Below, piece after piece: positions 53,537 to 64,000 of a DNA stretch of 64,000 nucleotides. Position 1 is the first letter of the stretch, and each line of letters opens with the position of its first letter. Origin of the DNA: Trebouxia sp. TZW2008 (lineage: Eukaryota; Chlorophyta; Trebouxiophyceae; Trebouxiales; Trebouxiaceae). Location of the stretch: positions 307,015-371,014 of the forward strand of contig BDIU01000286.1 in assembly GCA_002118135.1 (NCBI GenBank), in the 5' to 3' direction. The position numbers and the translations under genes are program-made. The notes under the pieces are model-generated. The model was given only the letters and a program-made list of their open reading frames with translations, was not told where the DNA came from and made no database searches.

Positions 53537-54879
53537 GCTTCGCGAGCTGCATCTAAGTGTTGCTCAGCCTCCCTGTACGGTTCGTGACAGTGACTCGCAG
53601 CAAAGCGCCAAGATCGCTTCCTCCTTGACGGCAATGAAGTTATAGCTCGCAAGAAGTCTAAAGCATTGACACCTTGCATCGCATGCCAAGGCAGATTCTA
53701 AAGGTGTCAACACAGAGAATGCCATGTGGTGTATCATTATTGCTACATTTTGAGGATCCATGTTGTGATTTCGGAGAATTCAGCACAAACAGGCTCTCTT
53801 CAGTACACATAAAATGTATTGCTAGTGTTCATTTCTTGTGCCGCAGGTTTGATGCCTCAACCAAATAGTGGACATTGATCATGTGGATTTCAATAGACTG
53901 TTGTGTACCCACAATGCTCACTCCTACCCTGCTTTCGTGCCGGCAACTAGGATCTTGGACCTAAATCAGGTCATGGCAACTCAACCCACACTTGCAATGC
54001 TAAGTCTGAGTATCCAACTCAGTGCGTACAATACTAACAGAATTAGGCCAAATTTTAAAAAGCAGACATTTTGCTGGCTTTGTCAGATAACACAGAGAGG
54101 CTGTGGCACAAATAAGCATCAGGCTGAGCTACTGAATGCAAGACATGTATGGAGTACAGTCGTATTTTCGTGTATCACATACAAGAACAACCCTTGGGAG
54201 CTTTAGACCTAGGCCTGCTGGAAATCTCACATCAATGTGCACTCTCTCACACAAGAGTAGGTGTGGACAATCTTGACAACTTGAGGAAGTCTTGCACATT
54301 CCTTGCTGATGTCTTGCTAATGTCCTGCTGGTGTCTTGCTAATGTCTTGCTGATATCTTGCTGATGTCTTGCTGATGTCGTGCTGATGTCATGCTGAATT
54401 TCATTGTTACCAAGCTTGCCATTTTGGTAGAACTTTGGTTTGAGTGGCTTTTGTCACAACTCGGCATGGCTGTGCTTGTGCCTGTCACAGTGTGAGCCTC
54501 TGTCTGGTTCTGCCTCACACGCTAATGCTGCAAGGCTTCCAGCATAATGCTGTGAGTCACCTGTGCAAGCGCTGCATGGTTCTGGATGTGATGTGTATCT
54601 GCCCTTTCCTCTTGACTTGTGTCAGCCGCAAGCTGTGCAGCAATGTCTGTCAAGACCTGCACATCATTATGGTTGCTGATTTGATGTTGCGGTGCTGCGC
54701 AACATACACATGTGTTGCGTGAAACAACATCAGCAGGCACCATGTTGACACTGTCAAATACACGCTAAATTCAGAATGCATGTCTCGTGCCATTCTGCAA
54801 GTACCATGGAGACTTTGTCTGTTGCTCCAAACTCATCTTGTCCCATAGCAACTGATCCAGACAAGCTTGTGCAATTGTC
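53537..54879. other. Intergenic, no recognised gene
   Basis: About 1.3 kb upstream of the GT31 gene and downstream of the cupin gene. It contains the 12-bp repeat at 54296-54395 but no exon I can support. Confidence 0.5.
54296..54397 (+). repeat. 12-bp minisatellite
   Basis: About eight imperfect copies of tcttgctgatg with one or two variable bases. Intergenic. Confidence 0.9.
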
Positions 54880-56587
54880 TCACAGTCTTGCTGCACAATC
54901 TATCAGAATGCATGCTGTCGGGCTCAAAGGCCTTGCTAGTTGCATATTATCACTGCGCAACTGTCTTTGAGCAACCCAGGGTGTACACACTCTGAACCAT
55001 CACAAATGTGCAACCATGCAGGTGGAACAATGGTCACCATTCACTTATGCGTTCAAAGGTCATTGTATACCCTAAGCATTGAGAATCTCTTGCTCTTTGC
55101 AACAACCACATTCCATAACAAGTGCATACCTCAAGCATTGAGGACTTCTCGCTGTTTGAGCAAGGTCTATCACCTTGCCACTTGTCCCACATAGTTGCGC
55201 CCACTATATTTTGGTCCTTCAGCCTAATGACCAAAGTCACTGGGGCATCATGAGAGTTACAGCTGATGGAATGTATGTCATCATGCAGACAAGGCTTTGA
55301 CTCGGCAGCTGTGAAGGTCTTCGTCTCAACCAAGGACAGGTGGCCTTGATGTGACGCATGGCTGCTTAGCTTCCACAAACTGCAATTGTTTGTTCATACA
55401 ACATACATGTTAGACAGGCTCAGCAGGCACAACTAGGTATGTAACAAAGCAATCAGCTGTCTCCAACCAATTTGGTCCTATGCTTGCAAGAGATTGCAAA
55501 GCATTGTGCAAAGCATTGGGCCTTATCAGGCCAGCCTTGCATTGCTCATCAACCACCCTTGGAACATGTCACAACTACAAGTAGTACCAGTGCAAGCTGA
55601 TAAGGACATGAGAATATGCTATGCACATCATGACAAATAAGGCTTGTCTGACAAAGGCACTGCTCAAGATGCTACATGTCACAGTCCTAGCTGACCCTGT
55701 CCGCTTAGTTGGCTGAGGTGTGCATGTGGGTACATGTGGGAGTATTTAGCAACTTGAAGTTATGGTAAGAAAACCTTAGATGTTTTATCAATTGAAGCAG
55801 CCTTTGCTGAAAAGCGCCTTCCTTTTTAGACATTAAACACAAAAGGGGATACAGGGTGATGCAAACGCATCTGCAGCCTTTTGCAAGCATGCATATACCT
55901 GTGGCACTCCATGTATGAGCCTGCTGCCTGGCAATCCATTGACCATCTGCTCTCTATATAGCTGCCACTCAAGCACAGACTGACAAAGGACGCTTTGTGC
56001 TTGTGAATGCCAGATTGCATGCCTCTAATATCAAATCGATGTAGAAGCACTTCCATGTCATCACCCTTAAACAGCAGTGCTTGGTCTAGATTATCGTGCT
56101 TGTGCGTAAGATTGAGGGTCCACCAGTTGCTGATTGCGTACTTGAGCCAGGGCAAAGCAATCTTGGCCAAATTCTGCTGCCATTTTCGTTCTTGAAGATT
56201 TGCTCTGCTGCAAAGCAACACACAGGTGTGCATACATTCTCACAGCTCATATAATGCACGCATGTTCATGATCAAGTTCGCGGTTTACTAAATACACCCT
56301 ATTGGTGCCAGCTGCAATCGAAAGAAAGCCCACCGGTTGCTGCTGGGACTTGTGCTGTCGCTGAAGGTAGCAATGACACACGGGACACCTGCGGTGCGGT
56401 CGTGTTCATCACTTTGTCTACTGCAGCAAGTTGACGACACCGCGCGGCTTCGCTGGCTCAACACCCGCTGCCCAATGCTCAATGTGAACCGAGACAACGC
56501 GACGCGATCACCTTCGAGTGCACGAGGAAAGACTGATTGTTGCCCGGTCAACCGCACTGTGCTTGCGGTAAGGCTCTTGGTGCTCAT
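54880..56587 (-). CDS. Cupin-like protein of unknown function
   Basis: Exons 56587-56334, 56207-55899 and 55379-55130 join in phase; a last exon 54960-54880 ending in TGA is plausible but weak, giving about 297 residues. The N-terminus is Ser/Arg-rich and may be a transit peptide. The core reads HRFDIRGMQSGIHKHKASFV, then SLCLSGSYIESRW, CLHDDIHSISC and APVTLVIRLKDQN. The HKH pair after a glycine-bearing strand, a Gly turn and a later DIHSI fit the two metal-binding motifs of a small-molecule cupin. No specific family is recognised and the reaction is unknown. The end of exon 3 is duplicated in the following intron. Confidence 0.65.
55060..55112 (-). repeat. Donor-side echo of cupin-gene exon 3
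   Basis: Minus-strand tcctcaatgcttgag|gtatgc (exon end at 55130) recurs 59 bp downstream as ttctcaatgcttag|ggtata, with similarity continuing ~40 bases back into the exon. Confidence 0.75.
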
Positions 56588-57997
56588 CACGCTGTTGCAC
56601 AGCTGGTCGTGTATGCGCGGGCCGTAGCTGCTCTGCCATTATGCACATAGCGCGACGCAGCTTCTGCACGCTCTTGGCGCGGCCGATATCGGAGCACGGC
56701 AAGCCGTGTTGAACACGGCAAATTGTATTGCACACTGAGTTTGACCACTGGATTTTGAACTTACGAAAGTTTTGCGTCACTAGGCTGCTACTTCCGACAT
56801 GTGCCTACAGCGCATTATTCAATCTGCGCGGCGGTGCGGCTAGACACAGGTAGACCAAGCGCATACCTTTCTCGCTCCGGAGTCATCGGCCGGCAAAACC
56901 AACAGTGCGCAAGTTATCTGCTGATCAAGTGTGATGTGTCAGTAGGCAGTCACTGCTTGGGAAAGTGCAAGCCCCACTTCATGGCTGTCTGGCACACCAG
57001 AAAGGTACACAGCGATACTTTGAAACGGTCGACGCTTTTGTGCAAATAGGCCAGCTTTGAACCCTAGTTTACAGTTTCTGCAGCAAAGCAATAGGCAAGC
57101 AAAAGCAACAGTTTGCACAAAAAGGGGCAAAAGCCTGCTGCCTGCATAGGCTCTCCTGTGCTACAGGTAGCGCTTGTGCAGGCAGCACACCTCTGTTTCC
57201 TGTCAGACCACTTGCACTGGCTTCTACAAGCTATTGCCCGACCTGTCGAAAAATGCCAGCGTTTGGCCCACCCCTTGCCTCTTGACTATGACTTGGCTGC
57301 TGCTGCGCAGCAGTCCGTTCCTACTCTCAAAAGCGACCTGGACAATGCGCTAGAGTTTGAATGCAAAGCCTGTTTTGGACTCAAAATGCAATGTATGGTC
57401 AGTCACTGGAGAGCTGAGTTATGATCAAGTGATGAGCCCGCCCGTTGGACTATGACGCACAACCTGAAACTCATGTGCCCAAACACCTGCAATCGTGTTT
57501 GAGTTATGCAGCAAATCTGCACATTGCCAGATGCAGCTTTGGAACAGCATTCCAGCAATGTGCTTGCTCTGCTCAACCTTGTTGTATCCACAGAGAAGCA
57601 AGCAGACAACCAGCTGCATGCCATTAGCACTCCAACAAGCAGTGCCAAAGACATATGCGCACACAGCTGCAGTTGCGTTTGAGTGATGCGGCAAAGCTGC
57701 ATACTGCCAGGTGCAGCTGTCAAACAGCATTCTAGCAGTGTGCTTATCTTGATTAAGCTTGCTGTATCAACAGAGAAGCAAGCAGTCAGCCATATGCATG
57801 CCACTAGCGCAGCAACAAGCAGTGTCACAAACAAATGCCCACACAGTTGCTGTTAGGTTTGGTATACACGGAGCCATATGTGCAAGTGAGGTAGTACTCT
57901 GGGCATTCAATTTGCGCTGATCTGCCAGGTGGACCTGCACTTAAAGAGTAGCATGGCTTGACAAAGGGCCGATAAACTCAGATGCTGTGTTAGCTGA
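56588..57997. other. Intergenic with 180-bp duplication
   Basis: Region between the start of the cupin gene and the end of the next minus-strand gene. Two ~180-bp imperfect tandem copies lie at about 57481-57660 and 57661-57845 (cacagagaagcaagcagnca and neighbouring blocks shared). A + frame at 57167-57424 (…DHLHWLLQAIARPVEKC…) looks mildly protein-like but has no clear partner exon. Confidence 0.5.
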
Positions 57998-60900
57998 TCA
58001 TGACAAGGCGCTATATTGACATTGATGTGAAACTTTGTTGATGACTTCAGCAAGCTTAACAAGCTTGAAATTTGATGAGCTGATGCCAAACAGATCTGCA
58101 GCAACAATTAGCACCTCCAGGAAAACAGATCTTCATGGGACTGACTTTTTGCTGAATTTGCGGAGTCACCATCTGCAAGTGGTAGTACTGCAAAGATCTT
58201 GTGTCTGACTCACACGCTGCTCATCAAACGGTGTGCTGCATGGTTTACAGCAGTGACATGCCAGCAAAAGCAAAACAAGTGCACACGAACTTGGCATGCA
58301 CAACAAATTAGCCGCTGAATGCACTGCAACACAGCCTATATTAGTAGTGACATGCAACAGCCTATATTAGTATGACATGCAACAGCCAATCATTAAACGC
58401 TGCCAATCTCACTGCATTCTGCTGCTGCATTGTAAAACCCTCAGAATGTTGTTGCTGCATCATGAAATCCCTCAGCATGTGGCTGCTGCATCGATCATGC
58501 CTCAATATGTTGCTGCTGCAACAGTACTACCCTGAGCGCCAGTCACCTCTCCTACAGTAAATCAGCACACCATGTCATGAGACATATGGTCTAATGAATG
58601 TGGCAGTGCAGTCCTCATCTGTGTCTTTTGCAAGCCATAGAAGCTGTCATCTTCAGGTCATTTTGCAATGCTCATGTGCTTTGCAAAGATTGATGCATTT
58701 AATCTGCTTGCGTTCTTGCACACAAGTTGCCATGCACACACCAGACTCATCAACCAAAGTTTGCAATTGTGCATTGGCAACAGGCGACGGTACATCAAAG
58801 TTCATTGACTTTGCTGCCTTGGGCACAAGTGCAAACTACATTGGGCAAAGGCAACCAAAAGAGTGCCAGTTGGAAATTCTGACCTGATTCCAGCCAGAAC
58901 AATAGCCAGGCCTGCCGTATCAGAAAGCCTGCTGTGGGGCGTACCAGCCCTAGGGCCGTATGGCGATAGGGCAGGCACAGGGCTATGGGACGGGGCAGGG
59001 CTGAGGCCACTTGGCAGAGCAGCCCCAGTGGCATGGGGACCTGCCCTGAAGAAGAGCGGGGAAGTTGTAGAACTGCCCTGCTGGCTGGCTGGTGTGACTG
59101 GAGGGAGTAAATTAGAATTAGCTGACGGCTGAATCACTGCTCTGCGCACACCCCACTGCAGTTTGCCTGCAATGCGCCACATCAAAGCAAGATAACGCCA
59201 CCAACACGAATCCCAAACAAAGCCAAACAAGGGTGGAACACCTGCCGCTACACCTTGACAGTTGGTGAAAAGATGCTGACACTGTAGCACAGAGGCTGGC
59301 CTGCCTGTTACGCAAGGCAGGGCCTGGCTGGTTGCTTTGGAATGCAGAGTTGCTGCCAAAACACTGATGACCTGTCAGGCTGCTGCGTGTTGCTGGTGCA
59401 CCTTAGTCAGTGTGAGACAAGGTATTTCTGGTGCTTATGTGTACTTGGACCGACGTCAAGGCAAACTCAAAGTCAATAGCTACGCATTCAGGGCTAGTGT
59501 AATTGAGCATCGGTTGGCACATCCATATAACAGCTTCTGCTCAACCGGTTTGGCGACAGTGCTGGTGGCTACTTTGCATGCAGTGGCTGGTGTGTGTCTG
59601 ACAGGCTGCAAGGTTTGTGGCAAGACAAGATTATCTTCTTGCCTGAGATAACACAGGCACACAGTCTGGATGACATGTAAAAGCTGACATGCTTTTGTTG
59701 GTCATGGGCTAGCATCATTTTAGGCAACTTTGGTAGAAGATATCTATGCTATCTGCACCTGTTGTGTTACTATCTCTATCTTGAATGGCAAATGGTATGC
59801 TCTGGCTTTGCGTTACACGCAAGACAACTTTCTCAATCATCAGCAGAAGGAAGTGAAGAAGACGGTTTTGCACACACCAATCACAGATTGTCTGGGGTTT
59901 GCAATGCTGGCAGTCCATGTGGTTGCAGCAACAAATTGCATTACCTTTGTCATCGGGCCTATTGCAGGACACTGTTTTGGCTGCCAGTGCTGTGAATAGT
60001 GCCTGACAAACAGTGTTGATTATCTTTATCAACAGTGGTGGTGAAGCTGCTAGGTTTGCAACATTGAGCCGCATTGCTTCTGTCAGCAGCCCTGTTTTAG
60101 GCTGGTCATATATGCCTGCCAGTGCGTTGCATAGCGCCTGGGATGGAATGTGGTACACGACAGTCTACAAATCTGTCTTGGAAGGAAACTCTATATCACA
60201 TCAGCAATGGGAAGATTGAGCTGGTCATTGTACGTATGTGTACAAGTGATCAAGGGAACTCTGATGAGCTTTACCAGCAGGCGTGTTGAAGGCTAGCAAA
60301 GGCTACCAGCTTCTGAGCTGTAACACTATGCCCAGAGCCTGGCTGAGATCTTCAGTACCTTTATCAGCCCAACGTCAGTGTCCTCAGTAGCTTGCACAGC
60401 AGCTACTTCTTCAGCAGGCCTGTTAAGAGTGGCTGCTTTGAGAGCCCCAATGCTGTTGATGGCGCCTAGGGCAAGACTGGCCTGCTGCACCATCTTCCTT
60501 AATTGTAGTGTACACTTGACGCTTAGGGTACGCTAAGGATTTTTGAAGATTGAGTTTTACTAATCTAATTAGTAACTTTTATATCACGCCCACCCTTCAG
60601 AGTTTAGAGGTGCTGCACTGGAGCCAGCAGCCCTCTTGAAAGCTATCAGTTTTGGTCACTCTTTTCAGAGTCAGCTTCACAGATTCATTACCTTTGTCAG
60701 CAGGCCTGTGAAAGGCTACTGGTTTCAGGCGCCCCACGCTGTCAATGGTGCCTTTCTCTACCATTTGGACACAGTTACTTAGACTTTTGCCACTGAGACA
60801 TGACTGCTTAGACATAACCTTGACTTCTCTCGTCACCTTTCAGGCTGCCAACGCTGTGGGTGGTGCCTGGCGTAAGACTGGCCTGCTGCACTTGAACCAC

Positions 60901-63900
60901 CAGCTGCTGGGTACGTCCACTCCCCTTTTGCTTGTGAGGCTGCTGAGCAGTGGGGCTGTTGCCCTGCCAGGTACTGGGCCCGTTACCAGCAGCCCTGAGG
61001 TCAGTGCTGAACATGCTGGGGCTGTGCCCAGCAGCCCTGAGGAATTCACCAGCAGTAGGGCTGAAGCCCTGCCCATTACTGGGGCTGCTGCCAGCAGCCT
61101 TGAGGTCATTGCTAAACATATTGAGGGTGTACCCAGCAGCAGGGGGGCTATTGCCCCGCCCATGACTGAGGCTGTTGCCAGAAGCCCCAAGGTCATTATT
61201 CATCACACTGAAACTGTGCCCGGCAGCACTAGGGCTGGTTCTGGCAGGAGGGCCTTTGGCAGCGTCACTGCCCTGGCGACTGTTCCAGCTGTCAAAGGAG
61301 GCGCTGCTGGTTGCGTCACTCTGCCTGGAAGCTGCTACTGCCTCTGCACATCAGACCTTGCAGAATCAAGCTCACAACATTGCAACTGGGCCGACAGACT
61401 TGCAGAATCAGGCTGACAAGGCACTGGCAATCATGCCGCAACCAATTTTAGGACAGCACATGATCCAACTGGTTGGAGACAGTTGATTGCTTCTGTACGT
61501 ACCTAGTTGGGCCTGGTGAGCCTGCCTAGCCCACGTTTATAATGAAGGAATGAAGGAAGGAAGGAAGGAATGAATGAATGAATGAATGAGTGAATGAATG
61601 AACCATGCAAACACCTGAAGCCCCTGATGTGACAGCAGGTCACTCTCCAGACAATGATAACGAAAACGGTATATAGTATTTATGCATGTTGACTCGTATT
61701 GCGTCACTCTGCCTAGAAGCTGCTACTGCCTCTGCAAACCAGATTGTTGCAATCCCGGACGACAAATTTGGCTTGTAGGAAGTTTGGACACACAATTTGG
61801 AGGGGTTGTTGGACAATCTGAGCATCTGTGGTTTAGAGGAAAATATGAACAATGATTTGGACGGAAAGTTGTAAGCAGGCATCTGGCTGCATGCCAGCAT
61901 TCAAAAGTCCATAGCACGGCAACAGCTTGCCGTCAGGTAGAAGTAGAAGTTGACAATGACCACCATAGCAACCTCTGCTGAGTGTAGACTTCTGTGGTTG
62001 TGACTAGGCAGTCTACACTTGCTTGCTCCTCCCAGAATACATGTGTGCAGCTTTTAACTGGCGCTAGCGTAACATGTTGCAGGAAGGGCATGCAACAGAG
62101 GGCTGTTTGGCACTGCCCAAGGGCAAGGAGCCTATTCCAGAGCAGAAACCTTAGTCTAACCCCCTTTGCTTATGAGACTATAATGTTTTCTTGCATGCAG
62201 TGGTTACCTTAAGAAGTAGCAAGAACAGGCTGTGCTGCATGGGGATATGCAACAGAGGGCTGGTTGGCACTGCCCAAGGGCAAGGAGCCTGTTCCAGAGC
62301 CCAATCTTCAGTCTGACCCTCTTTGCTTGTGACAGTTTTATGTTCTCTTACATGCAGTGTTAACTTGGTGAAGTAGCAAGAAGAGGCTGTGCTGCAGGGG
62401 ACTGTGCAACAGAGGGCTGTTTGACACTGCCCAAGGCCCAAGGGCAAGTAGCCTGTTCCAGGGCCCCATTTTCAGTCAGACCCTCTTTGCTTGTGACCCT
62501 GTAATGTTTTCTTGCATGCAGTGTTCACCTTGTGAAGTAGCAAGAAGAAGCTGTGCTGCAGGGGGCCGTGCAACAGAGGGCTGTTCTGCACTGACCAAGG
62601 GCAGGGAGCCTGTACCAGATCCTGGGGCTTGCATTGACGCCTGAGGGGTGACAGAATCCCCATGTGACCCGCCATGTGACAGCCCTGTGACTACTGGAGT
62701 CCCTGGCAACTGCTGAGGCATCATATCTCCATTCCTCTGCATAAAGTCATCAAGCAATAATGCTGGATTACATGTAGCCATGTACCAGCATGATGGGGGC
62801 AACATCATAAAGCAACATTCAGTAAAGTAGCAGATTCAATGTTGCACTGGACTTCCACATCAGGGTGCTGAGGCATGAGCATGAGCATTAGCACGAGCTC
62901 TAAGCAAGTACCATTGCGCATCATAAAACAAGATTCAGTAGAACAGCAGATCAAGATTGCTCTGAGCTTTTGCAGCGATGAGAGAAAGCCTGTAACAAGA
63001 GAAGTCTGCGCCATTTGGCGTCAGTTGGGAAGAAGCATGATGCATCAATTGTTGATTTCTTGTCTTCATCATAAGAGGTTGAGGCGCGACTCACAAGCAG
63101 TATGACACCTACTGACCTATTGCAGCCTGACTTGAAGGGCAGCATTGGCAGCAGCCAGTATGTGTTCCACCTGCCTCTTGCTTGATAATTCACTGATGTG
63201 TTACTTGACTGATTGGCAGGCAAGATGGCACCTGATTAGCAAGCATATGACTGATGATGTTACTCATCATGATGCTGACCTTTTGAAGCCTGACTCAAAG
63301 AGCAGCGTTGGCAGCATAGGCAACAGCCAGCATGTGTTGCACCAGCTTGCTCGCTTCAAGCCATGCATCATGAAACCACGCAGTGCACAAATGCTGAAAC
63401 AGCAGGCAAGAAGGGTTGTCCTGACCTGTTGCAGCCTGACTTGCAGGGCGGCATTGGCAGCATAAGCAACAGCTAGCATGTTCTGCTCCAGCTTGCTCGC
63501 TTCAAGCCACGCATCATGAACCCATGCAGCGCACAAATGCTGAACCAGCAGGCAAGAAGGGGTGTCCTGACCTGTTGCAGGCTGACTTGCAGGGCGGCAT
63601 TGGCAGCATAAGCAGCCGCCAGCATGTGTTGTACCAGCTTGCTCGCTTCAAGCCACGCATCATGAAACCACGCAGCGCACAAATGCTGAACCAGCAGGCA
63701 AGATGGGGTGTCCTGACCTGTTGCAGCCTGACTTGAAGAGCAACATTGGCAGCATAAGCAGCCGCCAGCATGTATTGCACCAGCTTGCTCGCTTCAAGCC
63801 ATGCATCATGAAAGTATGCAGCGCACAAACGCTGAACTGATCAGCAGGCAAGATGGGGGTCCTTGATCTGTTGCAGCCTGACGAATGTTTGACTAACTGG

Positions 63901-64000
63901 CAGGCAAGAAGGGGTGTGCTGACCTGTTGCAGCCTGACTTGCAGGGCGGCATTGGCAGCATAGGCGGCAGCCAGCATGTGTTGCACCTGTTGCGCCTCCC
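57998..64000 (-). CDS. Ser/Pro/Gln-rich protein of unknown function (5' partial)
   Basis: Not recognised. Exons join in phase: (window edge)-63924, 62736-62529, 61205-60837, 59136-58884, a 20-nt microexon 58235-58216, and 58095-57998 with TGA. The first visible part is helical (QHMLAAAYAANAALQVRLQQ), then come long disordered segments with three internal repeats of the form MFSNDLKAAGSSPS / MFSTDLRAAGNGPS / MNNDLGASGNS, a Pro/Ser-rich exon (SPAPSHSPVPALSPYGPRAG) and a C-terminal helix (SSNFKLVKLAEVINKV). Composition suggests a regulatory or scaffold protein, but this is only inference. The microexon is the weakest element. The first three visible exons each have donor-side echoes downstream; the open frame of 223 codons on the + strand here is a shadow. 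Confidence 0.6.
60400..60760 (-). repeat. Donor-side echoes of exon 61205-60837
   Basis: The exon end (minus strand THSVGSLK) recurs near 60727 as IDSVGRLK and near 60440 as INSIGALK, each continuing into a related intron block (gccTTTCAcaggcc type). The 60440 copy also keeps agactggcctgctgca from the exon. Confidence 0.8.
61310..61745. repeat. Duplicated ~50-bp intron block
   Basis: gcgtcactctgcctggaagc with ~30 further matching bases occurs at about 61313 and again at about 61700, direct orientation. It is not from an exon that I can identify. Confidence 0.85.
61538..61605 (+). repeat. GAAT/GAAG tetranucleotide microsatellite
   Basis: About sixteen imperfect tetranucleotide units (gaag, gaat) in an intron. 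Confidence 0.95.
62075..62475 (-). repeat. Donor-side echoes of exon 62736-62529
   Basis: Three decayed copies of the exon end (minus strand GSLPLVSAEQPSVARPPAAQ, then LLLATSQ|gtgaac) lie downstream, with edges near 62365, 62207 and about 62075, spacings of about 160 bp. The nearest copies keep the codons for the Leu-Leu-Leu segment but lose frame. Confidence 0.9.
63110..63923 (-). repeat. ~147-bp array: donor-side echoes of the exon at the right edge
   Basis: Five to six tandem copies of ~70 bp of exon end plus ~75 bp of intron. On the minus strand each reads like LAAAYAANAALQVRLQQ|gtcagg; exon-type boundaries fall near 63727, 63580, 63434 and 63284, with a truncated one near 63876. Neighbouring units are about 90 percent identical, and the copy farthest from the exon (near 63120) is the most diverged. 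Confidence 0.93.

Noticed and set aside
60745..61416. 223-codon open frame on the + strand
   Set aside because: It is antisense to a minus-strand exon (61205-60837) whose phase fits its neighbours on both sides; repeat structure keeps the opposite frame open.
63110..64000. CRISPR-like array
   Set aside because: Units are ~147 bp with no constant-length spacers and contain exon sequence; the host is eukaryotic.

Overview
This is nuclear DNA of an intron-rich green plant-lineage eukaryote, most likely a unicellular green alga; a trebouxiophyte such as a lichen-forming alga is my inference, and genus cannot be read from the sequence. The evidence is the gene set: a KCBP-type kinesin-14, a nuclear-encoded redox-regulated chloroplast ATP synthase gamma subunit, a plant-type inositol phosphorylceramide synthase and a ureide-permease-family carrier. 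Every gene is split into short exons (20-800 nt) with GT-AG introns and a few GC-AG introns. I joined exons by hand, checking splice dinucleotides, phase continuity and family similarity. No prokaryotic operon, CRISPR array, tRNA, rRNA or autonomous transposon was recognised.

Layout from left to right: (1) 1-3604 +, C-terminal motor of a kinesin-14 (KCBP), cut by the left edge; (2) 4339-6028 -, F-box/LRR-like protein; (3) 7506-13404 +, chloroplast ATP synthase gamma (atpC) with an eight-unit ~170-bp satellite in intron 5; (4) 13910-15967 -, ABHD11-like alpha/beta hydrolase; (5) 16614-19819 +, arginine-deiminase-superfamily (CtlX-like) amidinotransferase with an unrecognised N-terminal domain; (6) 20312-23283 -, secreted/type I membrane protein with a LamG-like ectodomain; (7) 24527-28931 -, ureide-permease-like transporter; (8) 29284-36722 +, prolidase with a poly-Gln tail; (9) 37978-41049 -, inositol phosphorylceramide/sphingomyelin synthase; (10) a weak + candidate at 41391-42116; (11) 42113-43101 -, V-ATPase proteolipid subunit c; (12) 43517-49169 +, proline dehydrogenase with an EF-hand insert; (13) 50179-53536 -, GT31 beta-1,3-galactosyltransferase with a poly-Gln tail; (14) 54880-56587 -, cupin-like protein; (15) 57998-64000 -, a Ser/Pro/Gln-rich unknown protein cut by the right edge.

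The genes do not form a pathway. Two of them, prolidase and proline dehydrogenase, both act in proline metabolism (release and oxidation of proline) but are separated by other genes.

The most unusual feature is not a gene. In at least nine of the genes, introns carry decayed tandem copies of the edge of the neighbouring exon together with its splice site, mostly at spacings of about 110-170 bp. I call these exon-edge echoes. They occur upstream of exons (acceptor side) and downstream of exons (donor side), from nearly identical copies to barely recognisable ones. This looks like a continuing process of microduplication across exon-intron junctions that creates decoy exons and lengthens introns.
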